This document shows, one piece after another, positions 23,585-32,640 of a stretch of 64,000 nucleotides of DNA. How positions within the stretch are numbered: position 1 is the first letter of the stretch; every line of letters begins with the position of its first letter. The position numbers and the translations under genes were made by a program. Source of the DNA: an uncultured Muribaculaceae bacterium (GTDB lineage: Bacteria > Bacteroidota > Bacteroidia > Bacteroidales > Muribaculaceae); contig CAJUKU010000010.1 in assembly GCA_910587425.1 (NCBI GenBank), positions 1 through 64,000 of the forward strand, given 5' to 3'. The notes under the pieces were generated by a model that did no database searches, was not told where the DNA came from, and was given only the letters and a program-made list of their open reading frames with translations.

Positions 23585-24877
23585 ATGATGAACAAGAATT
23601 ATCTTTTTACTTCCGAATCCGTATCAGAAGGGCATCCCGACAAGGTTGCCGATCAGATTTCAGATGCGATACTTGACGAGTATCTTGCCGCCGATCCCGA
23701 CTCGAAGGTGGCGTGCGAGACTCTTGTCACCACCGGTCAGGTAGTGGTTGCGGGCGAGATCAGCTCGACAGCCGCCGTGGAGATTCATGACGTGGTGCGC
23801 GATGTGATCGACGATATAGGCTACAACCGCTCCGAACTGAAATTCGACGCTCAGGCGTGCGGCATATTCTCGGCTCTCCACAAGCAGAGTCCGGACATAA
23901 ACCGCGGCGTGGTGCGCGCTACTGCCGAGGAGCAGGGTGCGGGCGACCAGGGGATGATGTTCGGCTACGCGTGCAATGAGACCTCCAACTATATGCCTCT
24001 CCCGCTCGATCTCAGCCACATGCTGCTGCGCGAGCTTGCCGCAATCTGCCACGAGGGTAAGGAGATGAGCTACCTCCGCCCTGATGCCAAGAGCCAGGTG
24101 ACTGTGGAGTACACTCCTGAGGGTGAGCCTGTGCGTGTGCACACCATAGTGATATCCACGCAGCATGACGAGTTTGTGCAGCCGTCGTCGACGGTGAGTC
24201 CGGAGGACGCCGACGCGCAGATGCTGGCGCGGATCAAGGAGGATGTGCGCGAGATTCTGCTGCCGCGCGTGCTCGCGAAACTACCTGAGCGTGTCAAGAA
24301 ACTTTTCGCCGAAGAGCCGATCCTGCACGTGAATCCGACAGGAAAGTTCGTGATCGGAGGTCCGCACGGAGATACCGGTCTGACCGGTCGCAAGATCGTG
24401 GTGGATACCTACGGCGGACGTGGCGCCCACGGCGGCGGCGCATTCTCGGGCAAGGATCCGTCGAAGGTGGACCGCTCGGCAGCCTATGCCGCACGCCACA
24501 TAGCAAAGAATCTTGTGGCTGCCGGCGTGGCACGCGAGGCGCTGGTGCAGGTGGCTTACGCCATCGGTGTAGCCGAGCCTGTGAGCCTCTACGTGAATAC
24601 CCGCGGATCGGCTCTCGTTCCGATGACCGACGGCGAGATCTCGGAACATGTGCGCAAACTTTTCCCGATGACTCCCCATGCCATCGAGACCCGCCTGAAG
24701 CTCCGCAACCCGATCTACCGCGAGACGGCGGCTTACGGACATGTGGGACGCGAAAACTGCACTGTGACAAAGGTTTTCGGTCCGGCAAACAACCGCCGTG
24801 CGCTCACCGTTGAGCTGTTCACCTGGGAGAAGCTTGATATGGTTGATGCGGTGCGCCGCGAGTTCAATCTCGGCTGA
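23585..24877 (+). CDS. metK: S-adenosylmethionine synthetase
   Basis: The 430-residue enzyme makes SAM from methionine and ATP. It begins NKNYLFTSESVSEGHPDKVADQISDA, the ATP/methionine site. It contains GAGDQGMMFGYA near residue 119 and GGRGAHGGGAFSGKDPSKVDRSAAYAAR near 280, the phosphate-binding signatures. The full length is slightly over the common 390-400 residues, owing to an insertion of family-normal type found in Bacteroidetes. The gene stands alone under a SAM-II riboswitch and terminator. A second ATG at 23588 is equally plausible. Confidence 0.97.
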   Translation: MMNKNYLFTSESVSEGHPDKVADQISDAILDEYLAADPDSKVACETLVTTGQVVVAGEISSTAAVEIHDVVRDVIDDIGYNRSELKFDAQACGIFSALHKQSPDINRGVVRATAEEQGAGDQGMMFGYACNETSNYMPLPLDLSHMLLRELAAICHEGKEMSYLRPDAKSQVTVEYTPEGEPVRVHTIVISTQHDEFVQPSSTVSPEDADAQMLARIKEDVREILLPRVLAKLPERVKKLFAEEPILHVNPTGKFVIGGPHGDTGLTGRKIVVDTYGGRGAHGGGAFSGKDPSKVDRSAAYAARHIAKNLVAAGVAREALVQVAYAIGVAEPVSLYVNTRGSALVPMTDGEISEHVRKLFPMTPHAIETRLKLRNPIYRETAAYGHVGRENCTVTKVFGPANNRRALTVELFTWEKLDMVDAVRREFNLG

Positions 24878-24901
24878 GCGGCGCCGCGATGTGACAAAAG
24901 T

Positions 24902-24933
24902 TTTGGCAAATAGCTGAAAAAAGCGTAACTTTG
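24902..24933 (+). promoter_or_regulatory. Promoter for the SurA/PpiD-like gene
   Basis: TTTG (24902-24905), a 20-nt spacer and TAACTTTG (24926-24933) form an exact promoter about 80 nt before the ATG at 25015. Confidence 0.75.
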
Positions 24934-25014
24934 TGCGCCTTATGCAGCTATGCCAATGCTGCCGTGCATTCAACCTTACAGTGCAAATCAAAAAAAAACT
25001 ACACGAAATAAGTA

Positions 25015-27090
25015 ATGGCAACATTAGAAAAAATCAGAAGCAAATCAGTGCTTTTGCTCGTGATCATCGGTGCCGCCCTGATAGCGTTCATCATCGGTGA
25101 CTTCTTTACTTCCGGCCGCACATTCTTCGGCACCGGCACAACCGTGGCGAAGGTGGACGGGCAGAAAATCGAAGTTCAGGACTTCCAGCGCCGCCTGGAG
25201 CAGGCTAACCAGCAGGCTCAGCAGAGCGGTCAGAAAATCGACCAGGCTCTTCTCCAGCAGCAGGTGCTCAACGGCATGGTGGCTGAGAAACTTTATCAGA
25301 ACGAGCTCAAGGCTCTCGGTCTTACCGTGACCGACGCCGAGCTGACCGACGCTATGCTCGGCAGCGGTTCGCCTTATCTCAACGCCATGATCCAGCAGCA
25401 GTTCGGCGTGCAGAGCGCAGCCGCTCTTCACGACATGGCTTTCAACCCGGTGAAATACGGTCTCGACGAGCAGCAGGCTCTGCAGCTCCGCGGCTACTGG
25501 GTGTCGCTCGAGAACCAGATGGAGCAGATGCTCCTGCAGCAGAAGTTCCAGAACCTCTTCGCCGGAACTCTCACCGCCAACCAGCTCGACGCCAAGGCTC
25601 TCTACGATGAGAATGCCGCCACGGCTAACATAGCATACGTCAAGAAAGAGTTCAGCACACTCTCCGATGACGAATATCCTGTGAGCGACGACGACGTGCG
25701 CAAGGAGTGGAACAACCACCGCGAGCAGTATGCCATCTCAGAGCCGCAGCGCACTGTGAACTACATCGCTGTGGAGATCGTGCCCTCAGCCGACGACATC
25801 GTGGCTGCCACACAGCGCGTTGAGGAGGCTATCGCACAGCTCCGCTCGCAGCCCGACCTCGACGGCATCGCCGGCATGACTGAATTTGTGGCTGAACGCC
25901 GCAAATACAACGCCGCATCGATCCGCGACGCTCAGCTCAAGAACTTCGCCGACACAGCATCAGCCGGACAGGCTGCTCTCGTCTCGACTATCGGCAATGA
26001 CTACACTATCGCCAAGCTCCTCGGACGTGCCGCCGAGACTGACAGCGTCACTCTCGACTTCTTCTATGTGACCGAGAGCGCGACTGCAGCCGATTCGATC
26101 ATCCGTAACCTCAACAGTGGAGCGATAGATTTCGCCCAGGTTGGCAATGTGGATGGTGTAGAGGGTGTGCAGACCGGCATGACCATCTCGCTGATCGATC
26201 CGTCGATGACACAGCTCAAGGATGCTCTCGCAACAGCTCCCACCGGACGCTTCTTCACCACTGACACCGCAATGACACAGGGTCAGCGTGTGTTCCGCAT
26301 CACAAACCGCAAAGCTCCCGCCACGGTTTATGACCTCGCAGTGATCAACTTCACCGCCGAGCCTTCGAACGCTACCGTCAACAAGCTCCAGAGCGATCTG
26401 CAGAGCTATATCAACACCAACAACAAGGCTGCCGACTTCGCGGCTAACGCTCCCGAGGCAGGTTACCAGGTGTTCCCCGCTACTGTAAGCGCCTCAACCG
26501 GTCAGCTCTCACGTCTCCCCGACAGCCGTGCGGCTGTGACCTGGGCAATGAACGCCAAGAAAGGCGCCGTATCGCCCATCATTGGTGATGAGACAACCGG
26601 ACGCTTCATAGCTCTCGCACTTAACGATATCTACGAGGATTATGTGCCCGCAACCGATCCGCAGGTGAAGGCTATGCTCACCTCGCAGGTGCGCAATGAC
26701 AAGAAAGCCGCTGCCCTGATCGAGAAGTTTGGTGGCAAGGCTTCTGACCTCGCCGGTTATGCACAGCTGATGGATAGCCGCGTGGACACTGTTTCGGTTA
26801 ACTTCGGTCAGCTCTCGTTTTACAACGGTGGTGTTGCAGGTGCCGATGTCGTGGCTCAGGCTTCAGTAGCAGAGCCCGGCAAGATCCAGGGTCCTGTGAA
26901 GGCTAACACCGGTATCGTGGTGTTTGACGTGGTGAATGTCGACACCGAGGGTCGCCCGTACAACTTCGAGGAGAACGCCCTGCTCTACAACCGCACCCGC
27001 GGCGCAGCAGCCCTCGGCAACAACCTGCAGCTCATACTTCTGGGCAACGGTACTGTTGAGAACAACCTTCTGAAATTCTTCCGCGACTAA
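25015..27090 (+). CDS. SurA/PpiD-type periplasmic peptidylprolyl isomerase
   Basis: The 691-residue protein is anchored by one N-terminal helix (SVLLLVIIGAALIAFIIGDFF, residues 10-30). A SurA-N-like chaperone region follows (VAKVDGQKIEVQDFQRRLEQ near 44 and a Gln-rich helix after it). It then has parvulin-like central segments and a second helical chaperone part near the C-terminus. The plan is that of PpiD-type foldases, which help outer-membrane and exported proteins fold in the periplasm. The Gln-rich N-terminal helices are a little unusual. It is a single-gene unit between metK and sdaA. Confidence 0.85.
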   Translation: MATLEKIRSKSVLLLVIIGAALIAFIIGDFFTSGRTFFGTGTTVAKVDGQKIEVQDFQRRLEQANQQAQQSGQKIDQALLQQQVLNGMVAEKLYQNELKALGLTVTDAELTDAMLGSGSPYLNAMIQQQFGVQSAAALHDMAFNPVKYGLDEQQALQLRGYWVSLENQMEQMLLQQKFQNLFAGTLTANQLDAKALYDENAATANIAYVKKEFSTLSDDEYPVSDDDVRKEWNNHREQYAISEPQRTVNYIAVEIVPSADDIVAATQRVEEAIAQLRSQPDLDGIAGMTEFVAERRKYNAASIRDAQLKNFADTASAGQAALVSTIGNDYTIAKLLGRAAETDSVTLDFFYVTESATAADSIIRNLNSGAIDFAQVGNVDGVEGVQTGMTISLIDPSMTQLKDALATAPTGRFFTTDTAMTQGQRVFRITNRKAPATVYDLAVINFTAEPSNATVNKLQSDLQSYINTNNKAADFAANAPEAGYQVFPATVSASTGQLSRLPDSRAAVTWAMNAKKGAVSPIIGDETTGRFIALALNDIYEDYVPATDPQVKAMLTSQVRNDKKAAALIEKFGGKASDLAGYAQLMDSRVDTVSVNFGQLSFYNGGVAGADVVAQASVAEPGKIQGPVKANTGIVVFDVVNVDTEGRPYNFEENALLYNRTRGAAALGNNLQLILLGNGTVENNLLKFFRD

Positions 27091-27123
27091 GCGCGCTGAG
27101 TCTATAGAATAAATATCATATCG

Positions 27124-27184
27124 CAGAGTCCGGCGCGCCATAGCCCATCACGGCATTGGTATCGCCGGACTCTGTGTCACCATC
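27124..27184 (+). terminator. Hairpin after the SurA/PpiD-like gene
   Basis: CAGAGTCCGGCG (27124-27135) pairs exactly with CGCCGGACTCTG (27173-27184) over a 37-nt loop. No T run follows, so termination efficiency is uncertain. Confidence 0.45.
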
Positions 27185-27217
27185 CATACCACTCCCCTAC
27201 CCTATCAGCTTACAGCC

Positions 27218-28426
27218 ATGAAATCCATCAGAGAACTATACCGCATAGGCACCGGACCCTCCAGTTCGCACACCATGGCGCCGCGTCGCGCCGCGCAGAG
27301 ATTCGTTGACCGCAACCGCGCAGCGGCGCGTATCGACGTGACGCTCTACGGCAGCCTCGCCGCCACAGGGCGCGGACACCTCACCGACGTGGCGATACTC
27401 GACACGATAAGCCCGGTGACGAAGTGCAACATTGTCTGGGAACCGACAATCTTCCTCCCCTTCCACCCAAACGGGATGAAGTTTGAGGCATTTGATGCCG
27501 CGGGCAACCGTACGGACCAGTGGATAGTCTACAGTGTGGGTGGCGGCGAACTTGCCGAGGAGGGCGCTCAGCGCACCGCTTCGGATGAGGTGTACTCCAT
27601 GTCGACCATGACCGAGATTCTCCAATGGTGCGAGCGCACGGGGCGTTCTTACTGGGAATACGTGGAGGAGTGCGAGGGCTCGGAGATCTGGGATTTCCTG
27701 GCGCAGGTGTGGAACACGATGTGCTCTGCCGTAGAGCGTGGTCTTGACCGCGAGGGGGTGCTCCCCGGGCCGCTCAACCTGCGCAGACGTGCCAACAGTT
27801 ACCACGTGCGTGCCACGGGCTATAAATCCAATCTGCAGTCGCGTGGACTGGTGTTCAGCTATGCGCTTGCCGTCAGCGAGGAGAACGCCTCGGGCGGCGA
27901 GATCGTGACGGCGCCCACATGCGGCTCGTGCGGTGTCGTTCCTGCTGTGCTCTATCACCTGAAAAAGAGCCGCGACTTTTCTGACGCACGCATTTTCCGT
28001 GCTCTCGCTACGGCTGGACTTATCGGCAACATCGTGAAGCATAACGCTTCGATAGCAGGTGCTGAGGTTGGCTGTCAGGGTGAGGTCGGTGTAGCGTGTG
28101 CAATGGCTGCAGCCGCAGCCAACCAACTGTTCGGCGGACTGCCGGCGCAGATTGAATATGCCGCTGAGATGGGACTTGAGCATCATCTCGGCATGACGTG
28201 CGATCCTGTGTGCGGAATGGTGCAGATACCTTGCATAGAGCGCAATGCCTACGCTGCGGCTCGTGCTCTCGACGCTAACCTGTACTCGGCGTTTACCGAC
28301 GGAATACACCGTGTGTCGTTCGACCGCGTCGTGGAGGTTATGAAGCAGACCGGTCATGACCTTCCCTCGATATATAAGGAGACAGGTGAGGGTGGACTGG
28401 CGCGCACATGGACCGATCCTGTGTAA
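27218..28426 (+). CDS. sdaA: L-serine ammonia-lyase (serine dehydratase), single chain
   Basis: The 402-residue enzyme deaminates L-serine to pyruvate and ammonia using a [4Fe-4S] cluster. The N-terminal beta domain starts RIGTGPSSSHTMAP, a signature. The catalytic alpha domain contains TAPTCGSCGVVPAVLYHL near residue 230 and MTCDPVCGMVQIPCIERN near 326, with the cluster cysteines. Alpha and beta parts are fused in one chain, as in Gram-negative forms. It is followed by the tRNA-Ala region. Confidence 0.95.
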   Translation: MKSIRELYRIGTGPSSSHTMAPRRAAQRFVDRNRAAARIDVTLYGSLAATGRGHLTDVAILDTISPVTKCNIVWEPTIFLPFHPNGMKFEAFDAAGNRTDQWIVYSVGGGELAEEGAQRTASDEVYSMSTMTEILQWCERTGRSYWEYVEECEGSEIWDFLAQVWNTMCSAVERGLDREGVLPGPLNLRRRANSYHVRATGYKSNLQSRGLVFSYALAVSEENASGGEIVTAPTCGSCGVVPAVLYHLKKSRDFSDARIFRALATAGLIGNIVKHNASIAGAEVGCQGEVGVACAMAAAAANQLFGGLPAQIEYAAEMGLEHHLGMTCDPVCGMVQIPCIERNAYAAARALDANLYSAFTDGIHRVSFDRVVEVMKQTGHDLPSIYKETGEGGLARTWTDPV

Positions 28427-28514
28427 GCGGCGGCGCATCTGCGTGCGGAAATTCTTTAGCTGCGTTTCGCTGCGGAGGCTGCAGATAAAAACTTGCTATA
28501 AAAAGGCATGTAAA

Positions 28515-28546
28515 TTTGTGTAATTGCTGCATAATCCCTAAATTTG
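28515..28546 (+). promoter_or_regulatory. Promoter for tRNA-Ala
   Basis: TTTG (28515-28518), a 20-nt spacer and TAAATTTG (28539-28546) form an exact promoter 19 nt before the mature tRNA. The upstream TTTG is itself part of another TAAATTTG (28511-28518). Confidence 0.7.
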
Positions 28547-28564
28547 CATCGCAAAAGCAGCAAC

Positions 28565-28638
28565 GGGGCATTAGCTCATCTGGCTAGAGCGCGACACTGG
28601 CAGTGTCGAGGTGAGCGGTTCGAGTCCGCTATGCTCCA
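28565..28638 (+). tRNA. tRNA-Ala (anticodon GGC)
   Basis: The 74-nt cloverleaf has acceptor strands GGGGCAT and ATGCTCC, a D-arm with AGCTCATCTGGCTAGAGC, anticodon stem CGACA/TGTCG around CTGGCAG, and T-arm GCGG-TTCGAGT-CCGC. GGC reads the GCC alanine codon. The discriminator base is A and the CCA end is not encoded, as is common in Bacteroidetes. It is a single-tRNA transcript with its own promoter and terminator. Confidence 0.93.
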
Positions 28639-28642
28639 CAAT

Positions 28643-28684
28643 AAAGCCGTTAACTATCATTTAGTTGGCGGCTTTGTTGTTTTG
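28643..28684 (+). terminator. Terminator after tRNA-Ala
   Basis: AAAGCCG-TTAACT pairs with AGTTGG-CGGCTTT, followed by GTTGTTTTGT. Confidence 0.75.
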
Positions 28685-28812
28685 TAATCCGCCGGGTGGG
28701 GCATGCTCATGGGATATGTTTTATAATCTTAGGACTACAGTGTTCGATGCCTCATGCATTTAGGCAAATGTTAAAATGATGGGGAATGGATGGTGGATTT
28801 GCAAAGAGATTG

Positions 28813-28820
28813 TAAATTTG
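28813..28820 (+). promoter_or_regulatory. -7 element for the barrel gene
   Basis: TAAATTTG is an exact -7 match about 100 nt before the ATG at 28921; no well-spaced -33 element is seen. The rest of 28685-28920 holds nothing else I can identify. Confidence 0.4.
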
Positions 28821-28920
28821 CAAAATAAAGATATACAGGAGCGGCTATGACCGTAATCGCTGATGCCCGTAAGGTGTAGTCATTGTGTGCGGTCAAGGTC
28901 GAGTGAGAATAGTTTTAGCT

Positions 28921-29634
28921 ATGAAACTGAGGATATTAATGGCATTGCTTTGCGCTCTGGCTATCTTGCCGGAAGCTATTGCACAGCATCATCCGTGCAG
29001 GTTGGGCAAATTCAACCGTACGGTTACCATCACAGACCGTAGTTTACCCGTGCGCCGAGCTTATTTCGGTGTGCGTCTGACCGGGGGATATGGTTATCCC
29101 TCGCACGTGCGCTATGCACGTATTCCTCTTGCCGTCAAGGCTACGGGTGCCGATGTCGCCATATCAGGTCTCTTTCACGCGCCTTTCGGTCAGCATTTCT
29201 ACGTTGAGCCTCAGGTCGAGGCATACTATTCGATGCTAAAGACAGACAAGCGCATCTGTGAGGAGCCGGCTGCAGCGGGCATAACAGAAGCCGAGCTGCG
29301 CACGGTCGGTATTCGCGTTCCGATCTATGCCGGTCTGCGTTTTGATGTGGGCTACATGCGTGAGATCACCATATTCGGCGGACCGCAGTTTGATTTCCGC
29401 ATACATACGGCTTTCAAGCCTGATGTCGACAGTCAGATTTTCCATGGTACGATTAAGAATCCTCTCTACGGCGATTACGGCGTGGATCTCGACCTTCGCG
29501 GCGGTATAGGCTACAGCGTCGGGCACGTGTTTATCGGCGCGACATACACGTGGGGAATCGCTCATGTGACGAGAAGCGACTATGGCGCGAAACAGCAGCG
29601 CATGGCGCAGATCTCGATAGGTTACGATTTCTGA
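28921..29634 (+). CDS. Outer-membrane beta-barrel protein
   Basis: The 237-residue protein has a signal peptide (KLRILMALLCALAILPEAIA). Alternating polar and hydrophobic strands follow, separated by short turns (GVRLTGGYGYPSH, IPIYAGLRFDVGYMREITIFGGPQFDF, GGIGYSVGHVFIGATYTWGIAHV). It ends in an aromatic residue (QISIGYDF), the outer-membrane barrel signature. It resembles the PorT-like barrel families of Bacteroidetes, but the exact role is not identified. The ATG at 28921 directly precedes the signal peptide. Confidence 0.75.
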   Translation: MKLRILMALLCALAILPEAIAQHHPCRLGKFNRTVTITDRSLPVRRAYFGVRLTGGYGYPSHVRYARIPLAVKATGADVAISGLFHAPFGQHFYVEPQVEAYYSMLKTDKRICEEPAAAGITEAELRTVGIRVPIYAGLRFDVGYMREITIFGGPQFDFRIHTAFKPDVDSQIFHGTIKNPLYGDYGVDLDLRGGIGYSVGHVFIGATYTWGIAHVTRSDYGAKQQRMAQISIGYDF

Positions 29635-29659
29635 TATTTCCAGAAAATACTCAAATAAA

Positions 29660-29692
29660 AGCCCCAGGAGCGCGGCATGTGCTCCTGGGGTA
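29660..29692. terminator. Bidirectional terminator between barrel gene and hpf
   Basis: CCCCAGGAGC (29662-29671) pairs perfectly with GCTCCTGGGG (29681-29690). The minus strand has CTTTTATTTGAG after the stem, a good T-rich tail for the hpf unit, and the plus strand has TATAGTTTGT. Confidence 0.8.
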
Positions 29693-29750
29693 TAGTTTGT
29701 CATATCGCGCGGTTGTCGCGCTCTAGGGCGCGCCTATGCGCTATTCAGGG

Positions 29751-30044
29751 TTATTTCTGACTTGTGCGGCGTTCGATCTGACGGTCGATGGCATCGATGC
29801 TTGCATCGACAGCCTCCTCAAACGAGTCGGCGACCTTGGTGGAGACCATGGGGGCTACCTGAGGCATGCTGACGCGGATCACTACCTCCTTGTTCATGAT
29901 TGTCTCGGGCTTTACGACGCGCAGTTTGGCATCGAACTCGGTGATGTTGACGTTGTGGCGCGCCAGACGTTCCGCTTTCTTCTGTATGAAGGCGGTTAGT
30001 TTCTCACTGATAGTGAAGTTTACGGCTTCGATTGATACTTCCAT
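29751..30044 (-). CDS. hpf: Ribosome hibernation-promoting factor (HPF/RaiA, short form)
   Basis: The 97-residue protein folds as the S30AE domain that binds the 30S decoding centre when growth stops. It begins VSIEAVNFTISEKLTAFIQKK and has the typical AERLARHNVNITEFDAKLRV and DSFEEAVDASIDAIDRQIER. It lacks the long C-terminal dimerising domain, so this is the short type. It lies 68 nt downstream of the recombinase gene on the same strand, as often in Bacteroidetes. Confidence 0.93.
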   Translation of the reverse strand: MEVSIEAVNFTISEKLTAFIQKKAERLARHNVNITEFDAKLRVVKPETIMNKEVVIRVSMPQVAPMVSTKVADSFEEAVDASIDAIDRQIERRTSQK

Positions 30045-30112
30045 AACTACTTCTTTTAAGGGTTTAACTGGTATTGTCTGTGTGGGAGAGAAAAGGAGGG
30101 GTGTGAGGAGTG

Positions 30113-31012
30113 TTATTTTTTAGCCCTCGGATGGGCTTGACGGTAATTCTGCTGCAGCTCACGGTAGGTAATGTGGGTGTATACCTGTGTGGTGGCGAGC
30201 GACGCGTGTCCGAGCAATTGCTGCACGGCATTCAAGTCGGCGCCATTGTTGAGCATATCGGTGGCAAACGAGTGGCGGAGCACATGAGGACTCAGGCGTG
30301 CGGCATGCACAGTGCCTTCCATTGCCTCGTGAACCACGTTATATATCAACTTCCGGTAAAGCGGTCTGCCGTCGGGTCGCACGAAAAATTCACCTGTCGG
30401 CGGGATTCCGGCGGTGGAGTCGCGTAGTGTCCGGTAGTTGGTTATCATCTCACTCAGTTCGGTTCCGAAGGGGATTACCCTGTCTTTATTACGCTTGCCA
30501 CGCACTTTAAGTTCACCTTTCCTGACATCTATCGCGGCGTCCTGCAGGTTGAGCAGTTCGGAGCATCTCATGCCTGTGGAGTAGAACATGTCGAGTATCA
30601 GCTGATTGCGTACGGCGGTGAAATCGTCGGCAGGGACATCTGCATCAAGCAGCGCGGCGGTCTCCTCCGGGCGGACATACACCGGAAGCGGACGGTCGAG
30701 TTTCGGGAGCGCGACGGATGCCGCCGGATTGACGGATGCACGTCCTGTACGGAGCATCCACCGGTAGAATGCACGTACGGATTGCATCTTGCGGCGCACC
30801 GTGCGTGCGCTGTCGCCGGAGCGTGCGAGCGAGAGCACCCATAGCCGCAGATCGGACGGGCGTATCTCAGTAGGGCGGAACTCGTGGCGCCCGGCTGATG
30901 TCTCAGCTTCGATCCATTGCCGCAGGTCGCGCCGGTATGCATCGACAGTGTTTGCCGATGACCGGAGCTCGAACTCCAGATAGTTGAGAAATTCTGTCAG
31001 CAACGGATGCAT
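30113..31012 (-). CDS. xerC: Tyrosine recombinase, XerC-type
   Basis: The 299-residue protein has an N-terminal SAM-like core-binding domain (LTEFLNYLEFELRSSANTVDAYRRDL). A C-terminal catalytic domain carries the conserved Arg in TGMRCSELL, the HVLRHSFATDM box with His-x-x-Arg, the His of LLGHASLATTQ and the nucleophile Tyr in VYTH. Xer recombinases resolve chromosome dimers at dif. Placement before hpf fits the chromosomal XerC of Bacteroidetes rather than a mobile integrase. XerC versus XerD cannot be settled from one sequence. Confidence 0.88.
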   Translation of the reverse strand: MHPLLTEFLNYLEFELRSSANTVDAYRRDLRQWIEAETSAGRHEFRPTEIRPSDLRLWVLSLARSGDSARTVRRKMQSVRAFYRWMLRTGRASVNPAASVALPKLDRPLPVYVRPEETAALLDADVPADDFTAVRNQLILDMFYSTGMRCSELLNLQDAAIDVRKGELKVRGKRNKDRVIPFGTELSEMITNYRTLRDSTAGIPPTGEFFVRPDGRPLYRKLIYNVVHEAMEGTVHAARLSPHVLRHSFATDMLNNGADLNAVQQLLGHASLATTQVYTHITYRELQQNYRQAHPRAKK

Positions 31013-31044
31013 ATATCTTGTTACGCTGATTAGACAGCCGTGGG

Positions 31045-32640
31045 TCAGTAATCGTAGTTGAGGTGGAAGTGGTCGATCGTGAGCACTGATCCGCTTCCTC
31101 CAGTGAAATAGTCGCCGTATTTGCTTGCTGAAGCAACGACAAGTATGTAGCGTGGACGGCGGTTTGTGGCTCGGTAGTCAAGTTTTACGGTAAAATCAAC
31201 CATTCCTCCGGTAGATTCGCCGCTCTGCACCTGTCCGTAGGCTATCACGCCGGGATCGTCAGGCGAGAAAAGATGGCGGTTTGCCGGATTGGTGCGGATC
31301 TCATAAGGCTCATCCCAGTCGCCGAGCGCACACCACACGATGCATGTGTCGGGTTCGCCACGCATCTGCTCGAAGCCTGTGGAGCTGTGGCTTATCGGTA
31401 CAGAAGTGTAATCCCAGCGTCCGGTGAGGGTCGTGGGGCGTTCGGTGAAGGGTCGTCCGAACGACAGAATGCCGTTGGTGCCCTCGGTGGCTACGTAATC
31501 GCCGGCAAACAGATTGCCAGCAGCAAGTTTTCCGAGTATGGATATACCGACGAATCTCGATTCGAGGCGTGCGCCGCTGTAGCCGGTAGGTGATGCCACA
31601 TCCTGCACCGGCACGGTGTTGGAGTTGCCAAGGGTCGTGGCTCCTTTGTTGCCGGTGCCCCAATATGGATCGCCATCCTGCGACCACGGACACCAGATTC
31701 GTCCGTCGAGCCACCACTGTGTGAAGTCGGAGTTGGGCATCTGCACCTCGCTGCCGGTTGTGAAGCTTACGGGGAGAGTGTAATCGTCGCCGGTGAATGC
31801 GCGTACCTCGTAGTCCGACTGCGGTTCGAGTCCGGTTATGCGTCCCACGAATGTGCCGCCGCTGACGGTTATGTCGGTAGCTGGGAGTGAAGTCCAGACA
31901 TCGACACCAGCCATACGGTATTCCATCGATACCTGGCGTCCAGCCTCGGCGGTAGCATATACCCATGCAACGCGGGTCCATGGATCCACACGGCTGATAT
32001 CCACGGCTATATCGGTCTGGGTCACTGATATGCTCCAGTTCTCTGTGCGTCCGAACTCCGTGACCTCAACCTCTACAGGGCGTGTGAAATCAACGGTAAG
32101 TCCTTTGAGGTCAGGATTCATGGTGGCGGTGGTGCCGGCGAGTTTTATAGAGGTCACGGTGATCTTGTCGAGCGGCAGAGCCTCCGGCACCTGTGCCTTG
32201 ACAGTGCGGTTTTCCACATCGATCTCCGACGCGCCGACCTGATTGGCGACGGTAAAGTAGCGCTCGATGGTCTGCCGGGCTGTTATTGTCCATGTGTAAT
32301 CGTAATAAAGCCCGATCTGTATGTCGACAGAATCTGTGAGATTAAGTCCGTTGACTATCTGTGCCGTGTCGACGACGTATGCTCCCGGAGTCAGCTCAAG
32401 GCGCGTCACGCGCACGTTGCTGATGTCGGCAGCCTCGTCGAGAAACAGCGTCACTATCCGGTTGGTAGAATCGATTGATGCCGCCTGCAGCTGGTTCTCG
32501 ACCTCGATAGCGGTGATGTTGGGCTGTATATGAGGATAAGGTATGTCGTCCTTGATGCAGCCCGTGAAGATCATTGCCGCAACGGTGAAAAGCAGGATAG
32601 CGGGAAGCCGCTGTGCTGATATGTTGTCAAATGTGTACAC
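31045..32640 (-). CDS. PCMD-domain surface lipoprotein
   Basis: The mature protein begins at the Cys of the lipobox FTGC, followed by IKDDIPYPH, and is about 505 residues. Two repeated N-terminal beta modules lie near residues 30-200 of the precursor (AIEVENQLQAASIDSTNRIV...; SEIDVENRTVKAQVPEALPL...). A FN3-like segment follows (GLEPQSDYEVRAFTGDDY). The C-terminal ~240 residues form a PCMD (putative carbohydrate-metabolism) domain with GKLAAGNLFAGDY, GRPFTERPTTLTGRWDY and FHLNYDY at the end. The GTG at 32640 just before the signal helix is preferred; an ATG at 32712 would add an unlikely N-terminal extension. It ends a four-gene operon and overlaps its upstream neighbour. Confidence 0.75.
   Translation of the reverse strand: MYTFDNISAQRLPAILLFTVAAMIFTGCIKDDIPYPHIQPNITAIEVENQLQAASIDSTNRIVTLFLDEAADISNVRVTRLELTPGAYVVDTAQIVNGLNLTDSVDIQIGLYYDYTWTITARQTIERYFTVANQVGASEIDVENRTVKAQVPEALPLDKITVTSIKLAGTTATMNPDLKGLTVDFTRPVEVEVTEFGRTENWSISVTQTDIAVDISRVDPWTRVAWVYATAEAGRQVSMEYRMAGVDVWTSLPATDITVSGGTFVGRITGLEPQSDYEVRAFTGDDYTLPVSFTTGSEVQMPNSDFTQWWLDGRIWCPWSQDGDPYWGTGNKGATTLGNSNTVPVQDVASPTGYSGARLESRFVGISILGKLAAGNLFAGDYVATEGTNGILSFGRPFTERPTTLTGRWDYTSVPISHSSTGFEQMRGEPDTCIVWCALGDWDEPYEIRTNPANRHLFSPDDPGVIAYGQVQSGESTGGMVDFTVKLDYRATNRRPRYILVVASASKYGDYFTGGSGSVLTIDHFHLNYDY

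Noticed and set aside
27236..28438. A 400-codon minus-strand frame opposite sdaA
   Set aside because: Full antisense shadow of a conserved enzyme.
28565..28920. tRNA-Ala as an attachment site for an integrated element
   Set aside because: No repeated tRNA 3' end and no integrase or phage genes lie downstream; the Xer gene nearby is of the housekeeping type.
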